Assembly: GCF_000170795.1 (NCBI RefSeq)
Contig: NZ_ABCM01000011.1
Location: forward strand, 1-64,000
Reading direction: 5' to 3'
Source: Pedobacter sp. BAL39
Lineage (GTDB): Bacteria; Bacteroidota; Bacteroidia; Sphingobacteriales; Sphingobacteriaceae
DNA length: 64,000 nt
The notes beneath the pieces were generated by a model, which saw nothing but the letters and a program-made list of their open reading frames with translations, was not told the origin of the DNA and did not search any database. Position 1 is the first letter of the stretch, and every line of letters starts with the position of its first letter. A program made the position numbers and the translations under genes. This document shows positions 27,277-40,367 of this stretch, piece after piece.

Positions 27277-28560
27277 ATGGACTATTCTCAAACTCTTGAT
27301 TACCTATACGCGAAACTACCGATGTTTACGCGTATAGGTGCTGTTGCATTAAAAAAAGACCTTCACAACACCATTGCGATGTGTGAAGCACTGGGAAACC
27401 CTCAGCATCAGTTTAAATCCGTCCATATTGCTGGGACAAATGGCAAAGGCTCGACCTCCCATATGCTCGCTGCAATATTTCAGAAGGCGGGTTATAAAAC
27501 TGGATTGTATACCTCCCCGCACCTTAAAGATTTCAGGGAACGCATCAGGATCAATGGCGAGATGGTGCCCGAAGAGTTTGTCACCAGCTTTGTGGCCAGT
27601 CAGCAGACACTCATTGAAGAAATATCACCTTCTTTCTTTGAAGTAACGGTGGCTATGGCATTTTCATTTTTTGCAAAGGAGAAAGTCGACATTGCCATCA
27701 TTGAAGTGGGCCTTGGCGGACGGTTGGACTCTACCAACATCATCAAGCCTGAGCTCTCGGTGATCACCAATATCAGCCTGGACCATACTAATATCCTGGG
27801 AAACACACTACCCGCAATCGCTTCAGAAAAAGCTGGGATCATCAAACCACACGTGCCCGTGGTCATTGGAGAAAGTCAGCCCGAAGTAGCGCAGGTATTT
27901 CTGGAAAAGGCAACAGAAACAGAAAGTATCATCTCTTTTGCAGATCAAAGGATACAAGTCAAAAATCTGCGTAGAAAAACGATGCTGCTCGCGGACGTCT
28001 ATCAAAATGGCGAACTGTGCTATCCGGATCTCGAACTCGATTTAACGGGAGGTTATCAACGTAAAAACCTGGCTACTGTCATACAGTCGGTCAGTGTTTT
28101 GACGGAGATGGGTTATGAGGTCGATACCCCCAGCCTGTACAATGCTTTGAAAGACGTAAAAAACCTGACCGGGCTGCAGGGACGCTGGCAGATATTAAAT
28201 GACAATCCGCTAACCATCTGCGACACAGGACACAACATCGGTGGCATTACAGAAGTGATGCAGAACATCAATGATACACCACATGACCAGCTCCATATTG
28301 TCATAGGAATGGTGAGGGATAAGGACATCAATGGGGTGCTTGCGCTGCTCCCTACGGATGCGCATTATTACTTTTGCCAGCCTCAGCTGGAACGGGGACT
28401 GCCGGCGCAGGAACTCGCCGCACAGGCAGCACAACACCATCTTGTAGGAGATGTATTTCCGACCATTGCCTTAGCCATACAGACTGCAAAGGACAATGCA
28501 GCGGTAAATGACCTGATCTTTATAGGTGGCAGTACCTTCGTGGTTGCTGAAGCACTTTAG
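27277..28560 (+). CDS. folC: Folylpolyglutamate synthase / dihydrofolate synthase
   Basis: The 427-residue Mur-ligase-family enzyme adds glutamate to folates. The ATP-binding loop is AGTNGKGSTSHMLAAI near residue 54, followed by GLYTSPHLKDFRERI, DIAIIEVGLGGRLDSTN and the C-terminal DTGHN motif. It follows the TonB-like gene by 28 bases and may share the transcript. Whether it has one or both activities cannot be told from the sequence. Confidence 0.94.
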   Translation: MDYSQTLDYLYAKLPMFTRIGAVALKKDLHNTIAMCEALGNPQHQFKSVHIAGTNGKGSTSHMLAAIFQKAGYKTGLYTSPHLKDFRERIRINGEMVPEEFVTSFVASQQTLIEEISPSFFEVTVAMAFSFFAKEKVDIAIIEVGLGGRLDSTNIIKPELSVITNISLDHTNILGNTLPAIASEKAGIIKPHVPVVIGESQPEVAQVFLEKATETESIISFADQRIQVKNLRRKTMLLADVYQNGELCYPDLELDLTGGYQRKNLATVIQSVSVLTEMGYEVDTPSLYNALKDVKNLTGLQGRWQILNDNPLTICDTGHNIGGITEVMQNINDTPHDQLHIVIGMVRDKDINGVLALLPTDAHYYFCQPQLERGLPAQELAAQAAQHHLVGDVFPTIALAIQTAKDNAAVNDLIFIGGSTFVVAEAL

Positions 28561-28808
28561 TGCATATTAATCAGCTGAAATCCTTTTCATTACTTAAAAT
28601 CATTTTCACCAATTAAGTTCATTTTCATCAGCTGGTTAAATTCGTCATTTAAGTTCAATTCATTGCTCCAGCTCATTTTATCGCTAAATCTCCGCCATAG
28701 TTACGGGGATTTTACAGTTCCAGGGGATTTCTATAAAATCTTTACAAAATGGTAAACTGTGAATAACATGTTATGGCTACCTTTAAAACTTCATAAACAA
28801 AATTCTAA
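28561..28808. promoter_or_regulatory. Upstream region of the alkaline phosphatase gene with phased repeats
   Basis: TTTTCA occurs at 28584, 28603 and 28622, exactly 19 bases apart, within imperfect direct repeats that also share TTAA and TTCA elements. This may be a regulator-binding array or a decayed repeat. A TACCTTTA box before the start codon resembles the -7 element but lacks the final G. Confidence 0.4.
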
Positions 28809-30476
28809 ATGAAAAGAACTTACTTGTTATTTTCCGCATTGCTGATTACCTGCAGTGTGTCAGTAGCACAAAAAAAGAAAGCTGCTGTTTCAAAAAACAA
28901 TTTTCCGGCAACAGTAAAGAGACCCAAACTGGTAGTGGGTATGGTGATCGATCAAATGAGATGGGATTACCTCTACCGTTATTACAACAGATATTCAAAT
29001 GGAGGTTTCAAAAGACTGATCAATGAAGGTTTTTCTGCAGAAAACACCTTCATTCCCTATACTCCCTCTTATACTGCATGCGGCCATGCGAGCATCTATA
29101 CGGGCTCAGTACCGGCCATCAATGGCATCATTGGAAATGATTGGTATGATCCACAAGCCAAACGCAACGTATATTGTGCGGAAGATAGCACAGTAGCTAC
29201 TGTGGGCAGTAATACCATGGCAGGAAAAATGTCGCCAAAAAATATGCTGACCACGACAATCACGGATGAACTGCGCCTGGCTACTAACTTCCAGGGAAAA
29301 GTGATCGGTATATCACTGAAGGACAGGGGATCCATCCTTCCTGCAGGTCATGCTGCCAATGCAGCCTATTGGTATGATGGCGGTACCGGCGACTGGATTT
29401 CGAGTACTTATTATATGACCGACCTTCCTAAATGGGTAAAAGATCATAACAAAGAGAAGCTGGCTGATCAGTACTTTGATAAAAACTGGAGCACTTTGTA
29501 TCCAATTGACACTTATACACAAAGCACGGCAGACAACAAACCTTACGAGGGTAAAGCACGTGGCGAGGAAACCCCCACCTTCCCTCATCCGCTGAAATTG
29601 TATAAGGGGAAAAACTACGACATGATCAAAAGTACACCTTATGGCAATACGATTACCCTGGATCTTGCAAAGCTTTCTATTGAAAAAGAAAATCTCGGAC
29701 AGGACGACATCATGGACTTCCTCGCAGTAAGCTGTTCTGCAACGGACTATGTGGGCCACCAATACGGTCCGAACTCTGTGGAAGCAGAAGATACTTACCT
29801 TAGATTAGATAAAGACCTTGAAGAATTCTTCAATTACCTGGATAAAACGGTAGGTAAAGGAAACTATCTGTTCTTCCTTTCAGCAGATCATGGTGCAGCA
29901 CACGTACCTGGATTCATGAGCGAAAATAAACTTCCTGGAGGTACAGTGGACGATAGCCCATTTGTAAAAGAACTCAGCACGCTTATCGCCGGTAAGTTCA
30001 ATGTTAAAAATGTCATCAGCAGATCTGCAAATAACCAGCTTTATCTCAATCATCAGAGCATCGAAGACGCCAAAGCCGATTATGAGGCCATCAAGATATT
30101 TGCAGTCAACTACCTTAAAAAACAAAATGGAATTACAGATGCGGTAGACATCAGCAAAGTGGCCAGCAGCACACTTCCTGAGCCTATCAAAAAGAGCATC
30201 ACCAATGGTTACAATGCCGACAGAAGTGGCGACATCTACATGATCATGCCTTCCGGTTATTTTGAAGGCACTGGCAAAACAGGGACCACACATGGCACCT
30301 GGTATCCTTATGACACCCATATTCCTTGCGTATTTATGGGATGGAATGTGCAGCCTGGTAAAACAAATACTACACATTACATGACGGACATTGCGGCCAC
30401 ACTTGCTGCCATGTTACACATACAAATGCCAAGTGGTTGTGTTGGCAGCCCGATTACAGAACTTACCCATCAATAA
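28809..30476 (+). CDS. PafA-type exported alkaline phosphatase
   Basis: The 555-residue exported enzyme has a signal peptide (1-20, ending VSVAQ) and the alkaline phosphatase superfamily core. The nucleophile is a threonine, T89, in TPSYTACGHAS; N110 (IIGNDW) and K171/R173 (LKDRGS) match the N100 and K162/R164 positions of the PafA phosphate-monoester hydrolase of Elizabethkingia. Metal ligands include D48 and the DHGAAH motif. It releases phosphate from organic monoesters outside the inner membrane. A strong terminator follows. Confidence 0.93.
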   Translation: MKRTYLLFSALLITCSVSVAQKKKAAVSKNNFPATVKRPKLVVGMVIDQMRWDYLYRYYNRYSNGGFKRLINEGFSAENTFIPYTPSYTACGHASIYTGSVPAINGIIGNDWYDPQAKRNVYCAEDSTVATVGSNTMAGKMSPKNMLTTTITDELRLATNFQGKVIGISLKDRGSILPAGHAANAAYWYDGGTGDWISSTYYMTDLPKWVKDHNKEKLADQYFDKNWSTLYPIDTYTQSTADNKPYEGKARGEETPTFPHPLKLYKGKNYDMIKSTPYGNTITLDLAKLSIEKENLGQDDIMDFLAVSCSATDYVGHQYGPNSVEAEDTYLRLDKDLEEFFNYLDKTVGKGNYLFFLSADHGAAHVPGFMSENKLPGGTVDDSPFVKELSTLIAGKFNVKNVISRSANNQLYLNHQSIEDAKADYEAIKIFAVNYLKKQNGITDAVDISKVASSTLPEPIKKSITNGYNADRSGDIYMIMPSGYFEGTGKTGTTHGTWYPYDTHIPCVFMGWNVQPGKTNTTHYMTDIAATLAAMLHIQMPSGCVGSPITELTHQ

Positions 30477-30494
30477 GCTTACTTATAAGCCAAA

Positions 30495-30540
30495 AAAACA
30501 AAAATGGCCATCCCTTTCTAGGAATGGCCATTTTTGTTTT
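30495..30540 (+). terminator. Terminator of the alkaline phosphatase gene
   Basis: A 17-base inverted repeat (30495-30511 with 30524-30540) around ATGGCCAT ends in a run of T and lies 19 bases after the stop codon. Because both ends carry A or T runs, it can also act on the minus strand. Confidence 0.9.
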
Positions 30541-30646
30541 AACTGAAGCGTTCAAAACGCCTTATTTATTAATAAATGATATTATCAATGAGCGCAATAT
30601 CTTCTCAGATCAGCTTCGCGAAGTTTAAAAGCTCCAACGATCCTAA

Positions 30647-31627
30647 TTAAGCATGTATCCAGCTAAATTTATATTCAATACCGGGATTCTTCATCCTATC
30701 TGCTACCCTAAGCAAACGATCAGGTAACGCCATGATGTAATCACGTGCTTTCTCTCCAGCTTCGTTCAGGTCCCTCATGCCCTCCAATTTCCACTCATCA
30801 ATCAACTGCTGCATAATTTCTACATAGTCGACAGCAGTATATACACCAAGTCGTTGTGCAGCGTCAGTGAAATGCCCAAATGTCTGACCAATCTTCATGC
30901 CCATCTCACGAAGGAAATGAGCCGGCATCACGATTTTCTTACGCATCATGTCCTCAAAGGCAATCATGGCCTCACTTGCGTCCACCTCGAAGATCTTCGC
31001 CATAAAATCCTTATATGCCTTTGCGTGACGCGCTTCATCAGATGCAATAACACCACACATTTTTGAAAGCAGGGTATCACCGTCTCTTTTTGCCATTGAC
31101 GCCACTCTCCTATGGGAAATATTCGTGGCAAGCTCCTGAAATGAGGTATAAATGAAATTACGATAAGGATCATGTCCCGTACCGATGTCAAACCCATCCG
31201 CAATCAGGTATTGTGTAGAGATCTCCATCTGACGCATATCAACACGCCCTGAAAGGTAAAGATATTTATTGAGCAGGTCGCCATGTCTGTTTTCTTCAGC
31301 AGTCCAATGACGAACCCACCTCATCCATCCACCTTCTTCCCCTTTATTGATCCCATCGACCATCGTCAGCCAGGATTCGTAAGTCGGCAATGCTTCTTCG
31401 GTAATGGTATCTCCAATCAGAACAGCAACCAGGTCGTACGACAAGCCATCCGCATTTTCTCTTAAAGACTTGATATCCTGAAAAAAAGTTTCGCTTGTGG
31501 AATCCGGCAGGAAGTCTGACGGCTGCCAATTTGTATCAATTGGTTTCAGGTAAGTATCCATCATATCAAGCATATAACGCTCTATATGCATCATCACTTC
31601 CCTTCTCTTCTCTGCGAAAAAACTCAT
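30647..31627 (-). CDS. Acyl-ACP desaturase (di-iron)
   Basis: The 326-residue enzyme is a soluble fatty-acid desaturase that introduces a double bond into acyl-ACP. The di-iron ligands are in EENRH (111-115) and DEARH (197-201), with additional acidic ligands earlier (for example ITEEALP). Length and motifs fit stearoyl-ACP delta-9 desaturases of plants and bacteria. I start at ATG 31627, preceded by AAAAGGAGC, rather than a start 47 codons upstream, because the extension is hydrophobic and unlike the family. It supplies unsaturated membrane lipids. Confidence 0.93.
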   Translation of the reverse strand: MSFFAEKRREVMMHIERYMLDMMDTYLKPIDTNWQPSDFLPDSTSETFFQDIKSLRENADGLSYDLVAVLIGDTITEEALPTYESWLTMVDGINKGEEGGWMRWVRHWTAEENRHGDLLNKYLYLSGRVDMRQMEISTQYLIADGFDIGTGHDPYRNFIYTSFQELATNISHRRVASMAKRDGDTLLSKMCGVIASDEARHAKAYKDFMAKIFEVDASEAMIAFEDMMRKKIVMPAHFLREMGMKIGQTFGHFTDAAQRLGVYTAVDYVEIMQQLIDEWKLEGMRDLNEAGEKARDYIMALPDRLLRVADRMKNPGIEYKFSWIHA

Positions 31628-31949
31628 GCTCCTTTTATATTTAAATTGATTGTAAAGATAACCAAAAATGAACAATATATGGCCAGCCAGCAATATTATT
31701 AATGGCAAAACCTGATTTTGACATAATGCCCGTATGATATTTGGCTGATGTATTGAATAACGTATCAATTGCTTTAAAGTTGCCGAAATTCGTCAACACC
31801 ACAACAATAATACGTCGGGACAGTTAAGACCAAGTTACGGAACACACATCACTTCATGCGAGCGCTTCTGCACGAACGAAACCTCTATAAAAACCAACCC
31901 AGTTTAAACTACCGTAGCATCAGCAATGCAAAAATTTCTGTAAACAAGA
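31628..31949. other. Intergenic region downstream of the rRNA operon
   Basis: The rRNA operon terminator lies at its left edge and the desaturase start at its right. The desaturase promoter should be in the 31640-31800 part but I see no consensus match. No coding potential is convincing. Confidence 0.4.
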
Positions 31950-31977
31950 AAAGCCTGCAGTTTTGACTACAGGCTTT
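31950..31977 (-). terminator. Terminator of the rRNA operon
   Basis: A hairpin (31950-31961 with 31966-31977, built around AAAGCCTG/CAGGCTTT with one mismatch) follows the 5S gene on the minus strand by about ten bases. Confidence 0.8.
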
Positions 31978-31986
31978 CTTTAAGAT

Positions 31987-32096
<110 letters not shown>

Positions 32097-32207
32097 ATAT
32101 TTTTAATGTTTATACAGCTTCGGAATGGACTTACCTTTTGCTGTCAAACAATGACATATTATTGAAAGAAGTTAAGTTAGGAAGAACAAACAACAGTTTA
32201 CTGCTCT

Positions 32208-35083
<2,876 letters not shown>

Positions 35084-35305
35084 TCCATAGCCTTTTGCGC
35101 CTATGGAAATGCTTTTTTTGATGGTTGTTATCTCTTTCGGATTTCTATTTGTAATTGCTTACTCATTTCATTCCTCAAAGCTAACAACGTCTCTATTGTT
35201 GTTTGCTCTTCTTTTTTAACTTCTTCCAATATGTCAAAGAACTTTTCTATCCCGGAGTTCATTCCTGAACCCTATTTCTGTACCTTCTATCTTAAGTACC
35301 GGTGA

Positions 35306-35382
35306 TGGTGGAGAATAACGGAGTCGAACCGTTGACCTCCTGCGTGCAAGGCAGGCGCTCTAGCCAGCTGAGCTAATCCCCC
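35306..35382 (-). tRNA. tRNA-Ala (anticodon UGC)
   Basis: The 77-base gene folds into a standard cloverleaf, with acceptor arm GGGGGAT/ATTCTCC, the anticodon loop CTTGCAC with anticodon TGC, and a T arm with GGTTCGACTCC. The CCA end is encoded (35306-35308). It sits in the 16S-23S spacer, downstream of tRNA-Ile. Confidence 0.97.
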
Positions 35383-35396
35383 TTAGAATATATCTG

Positions 35397-35471
35397 TAGT
35401 CCCGAGCAGATTTGAACTGCTGACCCCTACATTATCAGTGTAGTGCTCTAACCAAACTGAGCTACGGGACT
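35397..35471 (-). tRNA. tRNA-Ile (anticodon GAU)
   Basis: The gene has acceptor arm AGTCCCG/CGGGACT, anticodon loop CTGATAA with GAT, and T arm GTTCAAATC. The sequence after the discriminator A reads CAG rather than CCA, so the 3' CCA would have to be added after transcription. It is the first tRNA of the 16S-23S spacer. Confidence 0.97.
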
Positions 35472-35648
35472 AGGTGTTAAGCTTAGAATTCTGAGTAGTG
35501 ATTTCTCATTTCACAAATCCTTTTCTTACTCTTTATCCCCGGCTTTCAGCATGATCACATCTACACGATGTTTCATCCTATGGGTGTTTCTTTTTGAGAT
35601 CTTCTGTCATTTATATCATTTGCGCAGCGAGTAGTCTGACCTACTCCA

Positions 35649-37169
<1,521 letters not shown>

Positions 37170-37501
37170 TAAAATGTGTTGTTTGAACGCTGACCATTCT
37201 TAACTTGTTAATAATAGTCTTTATTCTAATTGTTATATTGTCTGTTAGAATCAAACTTAAAAAAATAGCTTCAGTATCATGTACTTTGATTCCGTACTAA
37301 TCTACCTCGCTACGCTATAAATGACATCTCTTTAATGAACTTCTCGAATCGCCTCACGGGTCTTCTTTATATGTTGCAATCTGCTACCCCTGTGTTTACC
37401 TGGTCTTTCTCGTCCAGTTCTGTTGCGGTTAAGCCTATTGTTTCAATCTTGTTTATTCGCTTGCGAACTCCGTTCGTTTAGCTCCCCGTTGTTTGGGATT
37501 G
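37170..37501 (-). other. rRNA operon leader
   Basis: This is the ~330-base transcribed leader between the proximal promoter and 16S. It contains no open frame with coding character and presumably carries processing and antitermination signals, which I cannot define exactly. Confidence 0.55.
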
Positions 37502-37531
37502 CAAAGGTAGAAATCTTTTTGTTATTGTCAA
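37502..37531 (-). promoter_or_regulatory. rRNA promoter, proximal (P2)
   Basis: On the minus strand TTGACA (TTG at 37531-37529), 19 bases, TACCTTTG (37509-37502) is a near-ideal match to the Bacteroidota consensus. An AT-rich stretch just upstream may serve as an UP-like element. Transcription should start near 37495. Confidence 0.85.
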
Positions 37532-37668
37532 GCTTTTTTTGATCTTTTTTATTTTCTCTGTTCTAACACTTAAAAACTAAAAAACCTGCCTGGCCAATTC
37601 CTACTGCAACATTTCAAACTCTTCTTCTCTTATCCTTCTCACCGTTTCACTTCCTCCGAAGCGGGATG

Positions 37669-37697
37669 CAAAAGTAGGAAAAATATCAGTAGACCAA
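37669..37697 (-). promoter_or_regulatory. rRNA promoter, distal (P1)
   Basis: TTTTGG (TTG at 37697-37695), 18 bases, TACTTTTG (37676-37669) on the minus strand is a second strong match, 167 bases upstream of the proximal promoter, giving a tandem pair in front of the operon. Confidence 0.7.
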
Positions 37698-38108
37698 AAC
37701 ATTTCTAGCCCTTTATTTGTATCACAGCCCTAACTGCATGGTTTACAATAAGAAAAAAATCATCTGCATGCCTACAATTGCCAGAGGCGGGAATAAACAG
37801 GCAGCAGGGAGCAGGTCTAAGCAAAGCAGCCCTAAAGGCTGAAAACACATTTCCATATGCAGGAAATAATAAATCCAAAGCGAAGTCCCCTACTCCAACC
37901 AGAACAAACCTATGAATTCATCTGTCTAAGACCTTTAAATCATAGCAAGGACAGGCTACTGTCGAACCTGCTTTCTGAAACACAGGCAAGTTTTTGGTTT
38001 CGCATGAGACAAGCAGTATGCGATATATGCAGTTTAGAGTATTCTGTAGCAGCATTACAAATAATGGTATCATATATATATAACTGTCATATATAACAGT
38101 GTATAGTA
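37698..38108. other. Gene-poor region upstream of the rRNA operon
   Basis: No gene can be supported. Short frames (for example around 37857-38096) lack a ribosome-binding site and family resemblance. Near its right end an AT-rich inverted repeat ACTGT...ACAGT (38084-38102) sits in an almost pure A/T stretch (38065-38118). Confidence 0.4.
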
Positions 38109-38495
38109 TTATATATAGACTAAGATAATCAACTCTTGTCTGAGCATGGTTCCGTGAGGATTCTTATACGACTTGCATAACTGGATCAGGAACGACAAAT
38201 CTGCAGGTACAGTTAAATCAATAAACGGTATAGCCATATCAGGATAAGTCACGGTTCGTACGACGCTCGTATACAGTTCGGGAATGACAGACACAAAACA
38301 GAGACTAAAGAGAGAGAAAAGAGAGACTAAACAGAGACAAAAGGCACAGCGGCCCTCTCTTTTCTCTCTCTTTACTTTCTTTATGGTCTCACATTTTTCA
38401 TTCTCCTTCCCGAACAGTGTATAAAGCGTGACCAGGCGAAATCTGGACACGGAATCCTCATCGATATTGCGAACCTGATAAGAAAATAAAAACAA
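38109..38495 (-). CDS. Hypothetical protein with an internal palindrome (doubtful)
   Basis: An open frame for 128 residues ends 387 bases later. The ends look protein-like (YQVRNIDEDSVSRFRLVT at the N-terminus; PFIDLTVPADLSFLIQLCKS near the C-terminus) but the middle (KREKREGRCAFCLCLVSLFS) is coded by a perfect GA/TC-rich inverted repeat. It may be a small real gene, two old coding fragments joined by an inserted hairpin, or a chance frame. No family is recognised. Confidence 0.3.
   Translation of the reverse strand: MFLFSYQVRNIDEDSVSRFRLVTLYTLFGKENEKCETIKKVKREKREGRCAFCLCLVSLFSLFSLCFVSVIPELYTSVVRTVTYPDMAIPFIDLTVPADLSFLIQLCKSYKNPHGTMLRQELIILVYI
38306..38374. repeat. Perfect 20-base inverted repeat, GA/TC rich
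   Basis: The arms at 38306-38325 and 38355-38374 are exact reverse complements with a 29-base loop. GAGAC (38301-38305) and GTCTC (38386-38390) extend the pairing with a bulge. The element could form a stable hairpin or cruciform. Confidence 0.8.
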
Positions 38496-38564
38496 ACATT
38501 TTTACTCCTAATTTGTTTATTCAATAACATTGGCAATGTAGTCAATGCGTAAATTCAAATTATT

Positions 38565-39191
38565 ATGGCAACGTATACAGATGGTTTTCTTGGTCCATTC
38601 AAAGGTAAATTAGGCCCCGCTCACGGCTCATCCTGGAAAGGAAAACCGGTAATTAAAGGAGCTTATAAGAAACGCACCTTAAACATTACTCAAAAGGAGA
38701 AAAACAATCGGATTAAATTTGCGAAGGCTCACCGCTGGCTGCAACCTATCACGGAATTTGTCAGAGCAGGCTTTCAAGGATACTCTCCTACCACCGAGGG
38801 CTTCAATGCAGCAAAATCGCTATTATATCATGCATTTGAAGGCGAGGGAGAAAATCTAGTTGTCAACCCAGCTTATGTACTTGTTAGTTATGGTACGATG
38901 TCCCTGCCTGAAGACATTTCAGTAATGCAGCTCAATGACCGCGAAGTGAAATTCTGCTGGAATCCATCTAATGACGGAACAGGGGACCAACAAGATCAGG
39001 TGATGGTGTTAGCGTACAACGCCGATAAAAGAAAATCTTCTTATCAACTCACGGGCGACTTCCGAAAAACCGGAGAAACCACCCTGAAGCTACCGTTAAA
39101 TAAGGGCGATTACCATCTTTACATTGCTTTTGTTTCACCTAACAGAAAAAGCAGGTCCAATAGTAAGTACCTGGGGATAATTACTGTCTAA
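38565..39191 (+). CDS. DUF6266-family protein
   Basis: The 208-residue protein has no signal peptide. The N-terminal segment (GFLGPFKGKLGPAHGSSWKG) and the following KR-rich region and FVRAGF...NAAKS pattern match the DUF6266 family that is common and often multi-copy in Bacteroidota, with no known function. The C-terminal half looks like a beta-rich fibronectin-type fold (VKFCWNPSNDGTGDQQDQVM). It lies alone between the rRNA region and bamD. Confidence 0.72.
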   Translation: MATYTDGFLGPFKGKLGPAHGSSWKGKPVIKGAYKKRTLNITQKEKNNRIKFAKAHRWLQPITEFVRAGFQGYSPTTEGFNAAKSLLYHAFEGEGENLVVNPAYVLVSYGTMSLPEDISVMQLNDREVKFCWNPSNDGTGDQQDQVMVLAYNADKRKSSYQLTGDFRKTGETTLKLPLNKGDYHLYIAFVSPNRKSRSNSKYLGIITV

Positions 39192-39402
39192 CAAATAAAT
39201 GTTAGCAAGGAACAACCTGTACGTCAAAGCCCTGTAGCAAGATCCTGAGATCCACAAAATGCTATGGGGCTTTTCTGCATTCCTAATGCTACATTCCAGC
39301 TACCCTAAACTTAAACTGCTCCTTCACGGAAATTTGTTAAATTATGTTAAGGGCTTTGCCGGATGAAAGCCTTTACATAGCTTAGCGTCCTATTATTTTT
39401 AA

Positions 39403-39433
39403 TTGACGGTATCGTATTATTAACTTATCTTTG
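39403..39433 (+). promoter_or_regulatory. Promoter of bamD-rpoZ-coaBC
   Basis: TTG (39403-39405, within TTGACGG), 20 bases, TATCTTTG (39426-39433). The start codon is at 39438, so the mRNA is expected to be leaderless or nearly so. Confidence 0.82.
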
Positions 39434-39437
39434 CAGA

Positions 39438-40367
39438 ATGTTTAAAATTAAACACTTATTAATATTAAGTTTCACCATTATAGCCTTAACCATTGCAGGC
39501 TGTAAAAGCCAGTTTGAAAAAATCAGGTTGAGCAACGACGTGGCCAAAAAGTACCAGGAGGCTATGCGTCTGTACAACAAAAAGAATTATTCAAAGGCCA
39601 TCATTCTGTTTGAAGACCTCTCACAGAAATACAGGGGCCGTGCGGAAGCTGAAGATTTAAACTACTATTACTCACTTACACTATATAAGTTAAAAGATTA
39701 CACTACTGCCAGATATCAATTCAAATCCTTCGCAGACACCTACCCAACAAGTAAATATGCCGAAGAATGCCGTTATCTTGGCGCTTATTGCTACTACCTG
39801 GAATCTCCAATCTGGTCATTAGATCAGGAGAATACCTATAAGGCCATTGATGCCTTACAGCTGTTCATTAACTTTTATCCAAAAAGTGAACGCGCTGCAG
39901 ATGCCAGTAAATACATTGCAGACCTTCGCAACAAGCTGGAAACAAAGGCATTCAACAATGCCAAGTTATATTACACGCTTGGTGGTTATGACATCAACAA
40001 CTACAAGTCAGCCGTCATTGCACTAAAAAATGCACAGATTGACTTCCCTGATATTAAATTTGCAGAAGAGATGGACCTGCTCATTGTTAAGTCGCAATTT
40101 GCCTATGCAAAAAACAGCTACGAGACCCGTCAGGAAGATCGTTATTCAGAAGCCATTACTTATGCTGATGAGTTTATCGAATCACATCCGGAAAGTAAAC
40201 TGCTTCCTGAAGCACAAGAATTAAAAAAAGACAGTCAGGCTGGCATTGACAATGCAAAACGTGTCCTTGCTGAAATTGCCAAAGACGAGGCAAAATACAA
40301 AGCAATGATGGCCAAAGATGCCAAATTAGACAGTACGACTACCACAATTAAAACCCCAATCAAATAA
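39438..40367 (+). CDS. bamD: Outer-membrane assembly lipoprotein BamD
   Basis: The 309-residue lipoprotein has a lipobox ending in C22 (LTIAGC) and TPR repeats through residue ~260 (KYQEAMRLYNKKNYSKAIIL). BamD is the essential lipoprotein of the Bam complex that inserts outer-membrane barrels, acting at the inner face of the outer membrane. The gene starts the conserved block bamD-rpoZ-coaBC-DUF4835, and its stop overlaps the rpoZ start (TAATG). Confidence 0.93.
   Translation: MFKIKHLLILSFTIIALTIAGCKSQFEKIRLSNDVAKKYQEAMRLYNKKNYSKAIILFEDLSQKYRGRAEAEDLNYYYSLTLYKLKDYTTARYQFKSFADTYPTSKYAEECRYLGAYCYYLESPIWSLDQENTYKAIDALQLFINFYPKSERAADASKYIADLRNKLETKAFNNAKLYYTLGGYDINNYKSAVIALKNAQIDFPDIKFAEEMDLLIVKSQFAYAKNSYETRQEDRYSEAITYADEFIESHPESKLLPEAQELKKDSQAGIDNAKRVLAEIAKDEAKYKAMMAKDAKLDSTTTTIKTPIK

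Noticed and set aside
37857..38096. 79-residue open frame in the gene-poor region
   Set aside because: No ribosome-binding site, promoter or family resemblance is visible.
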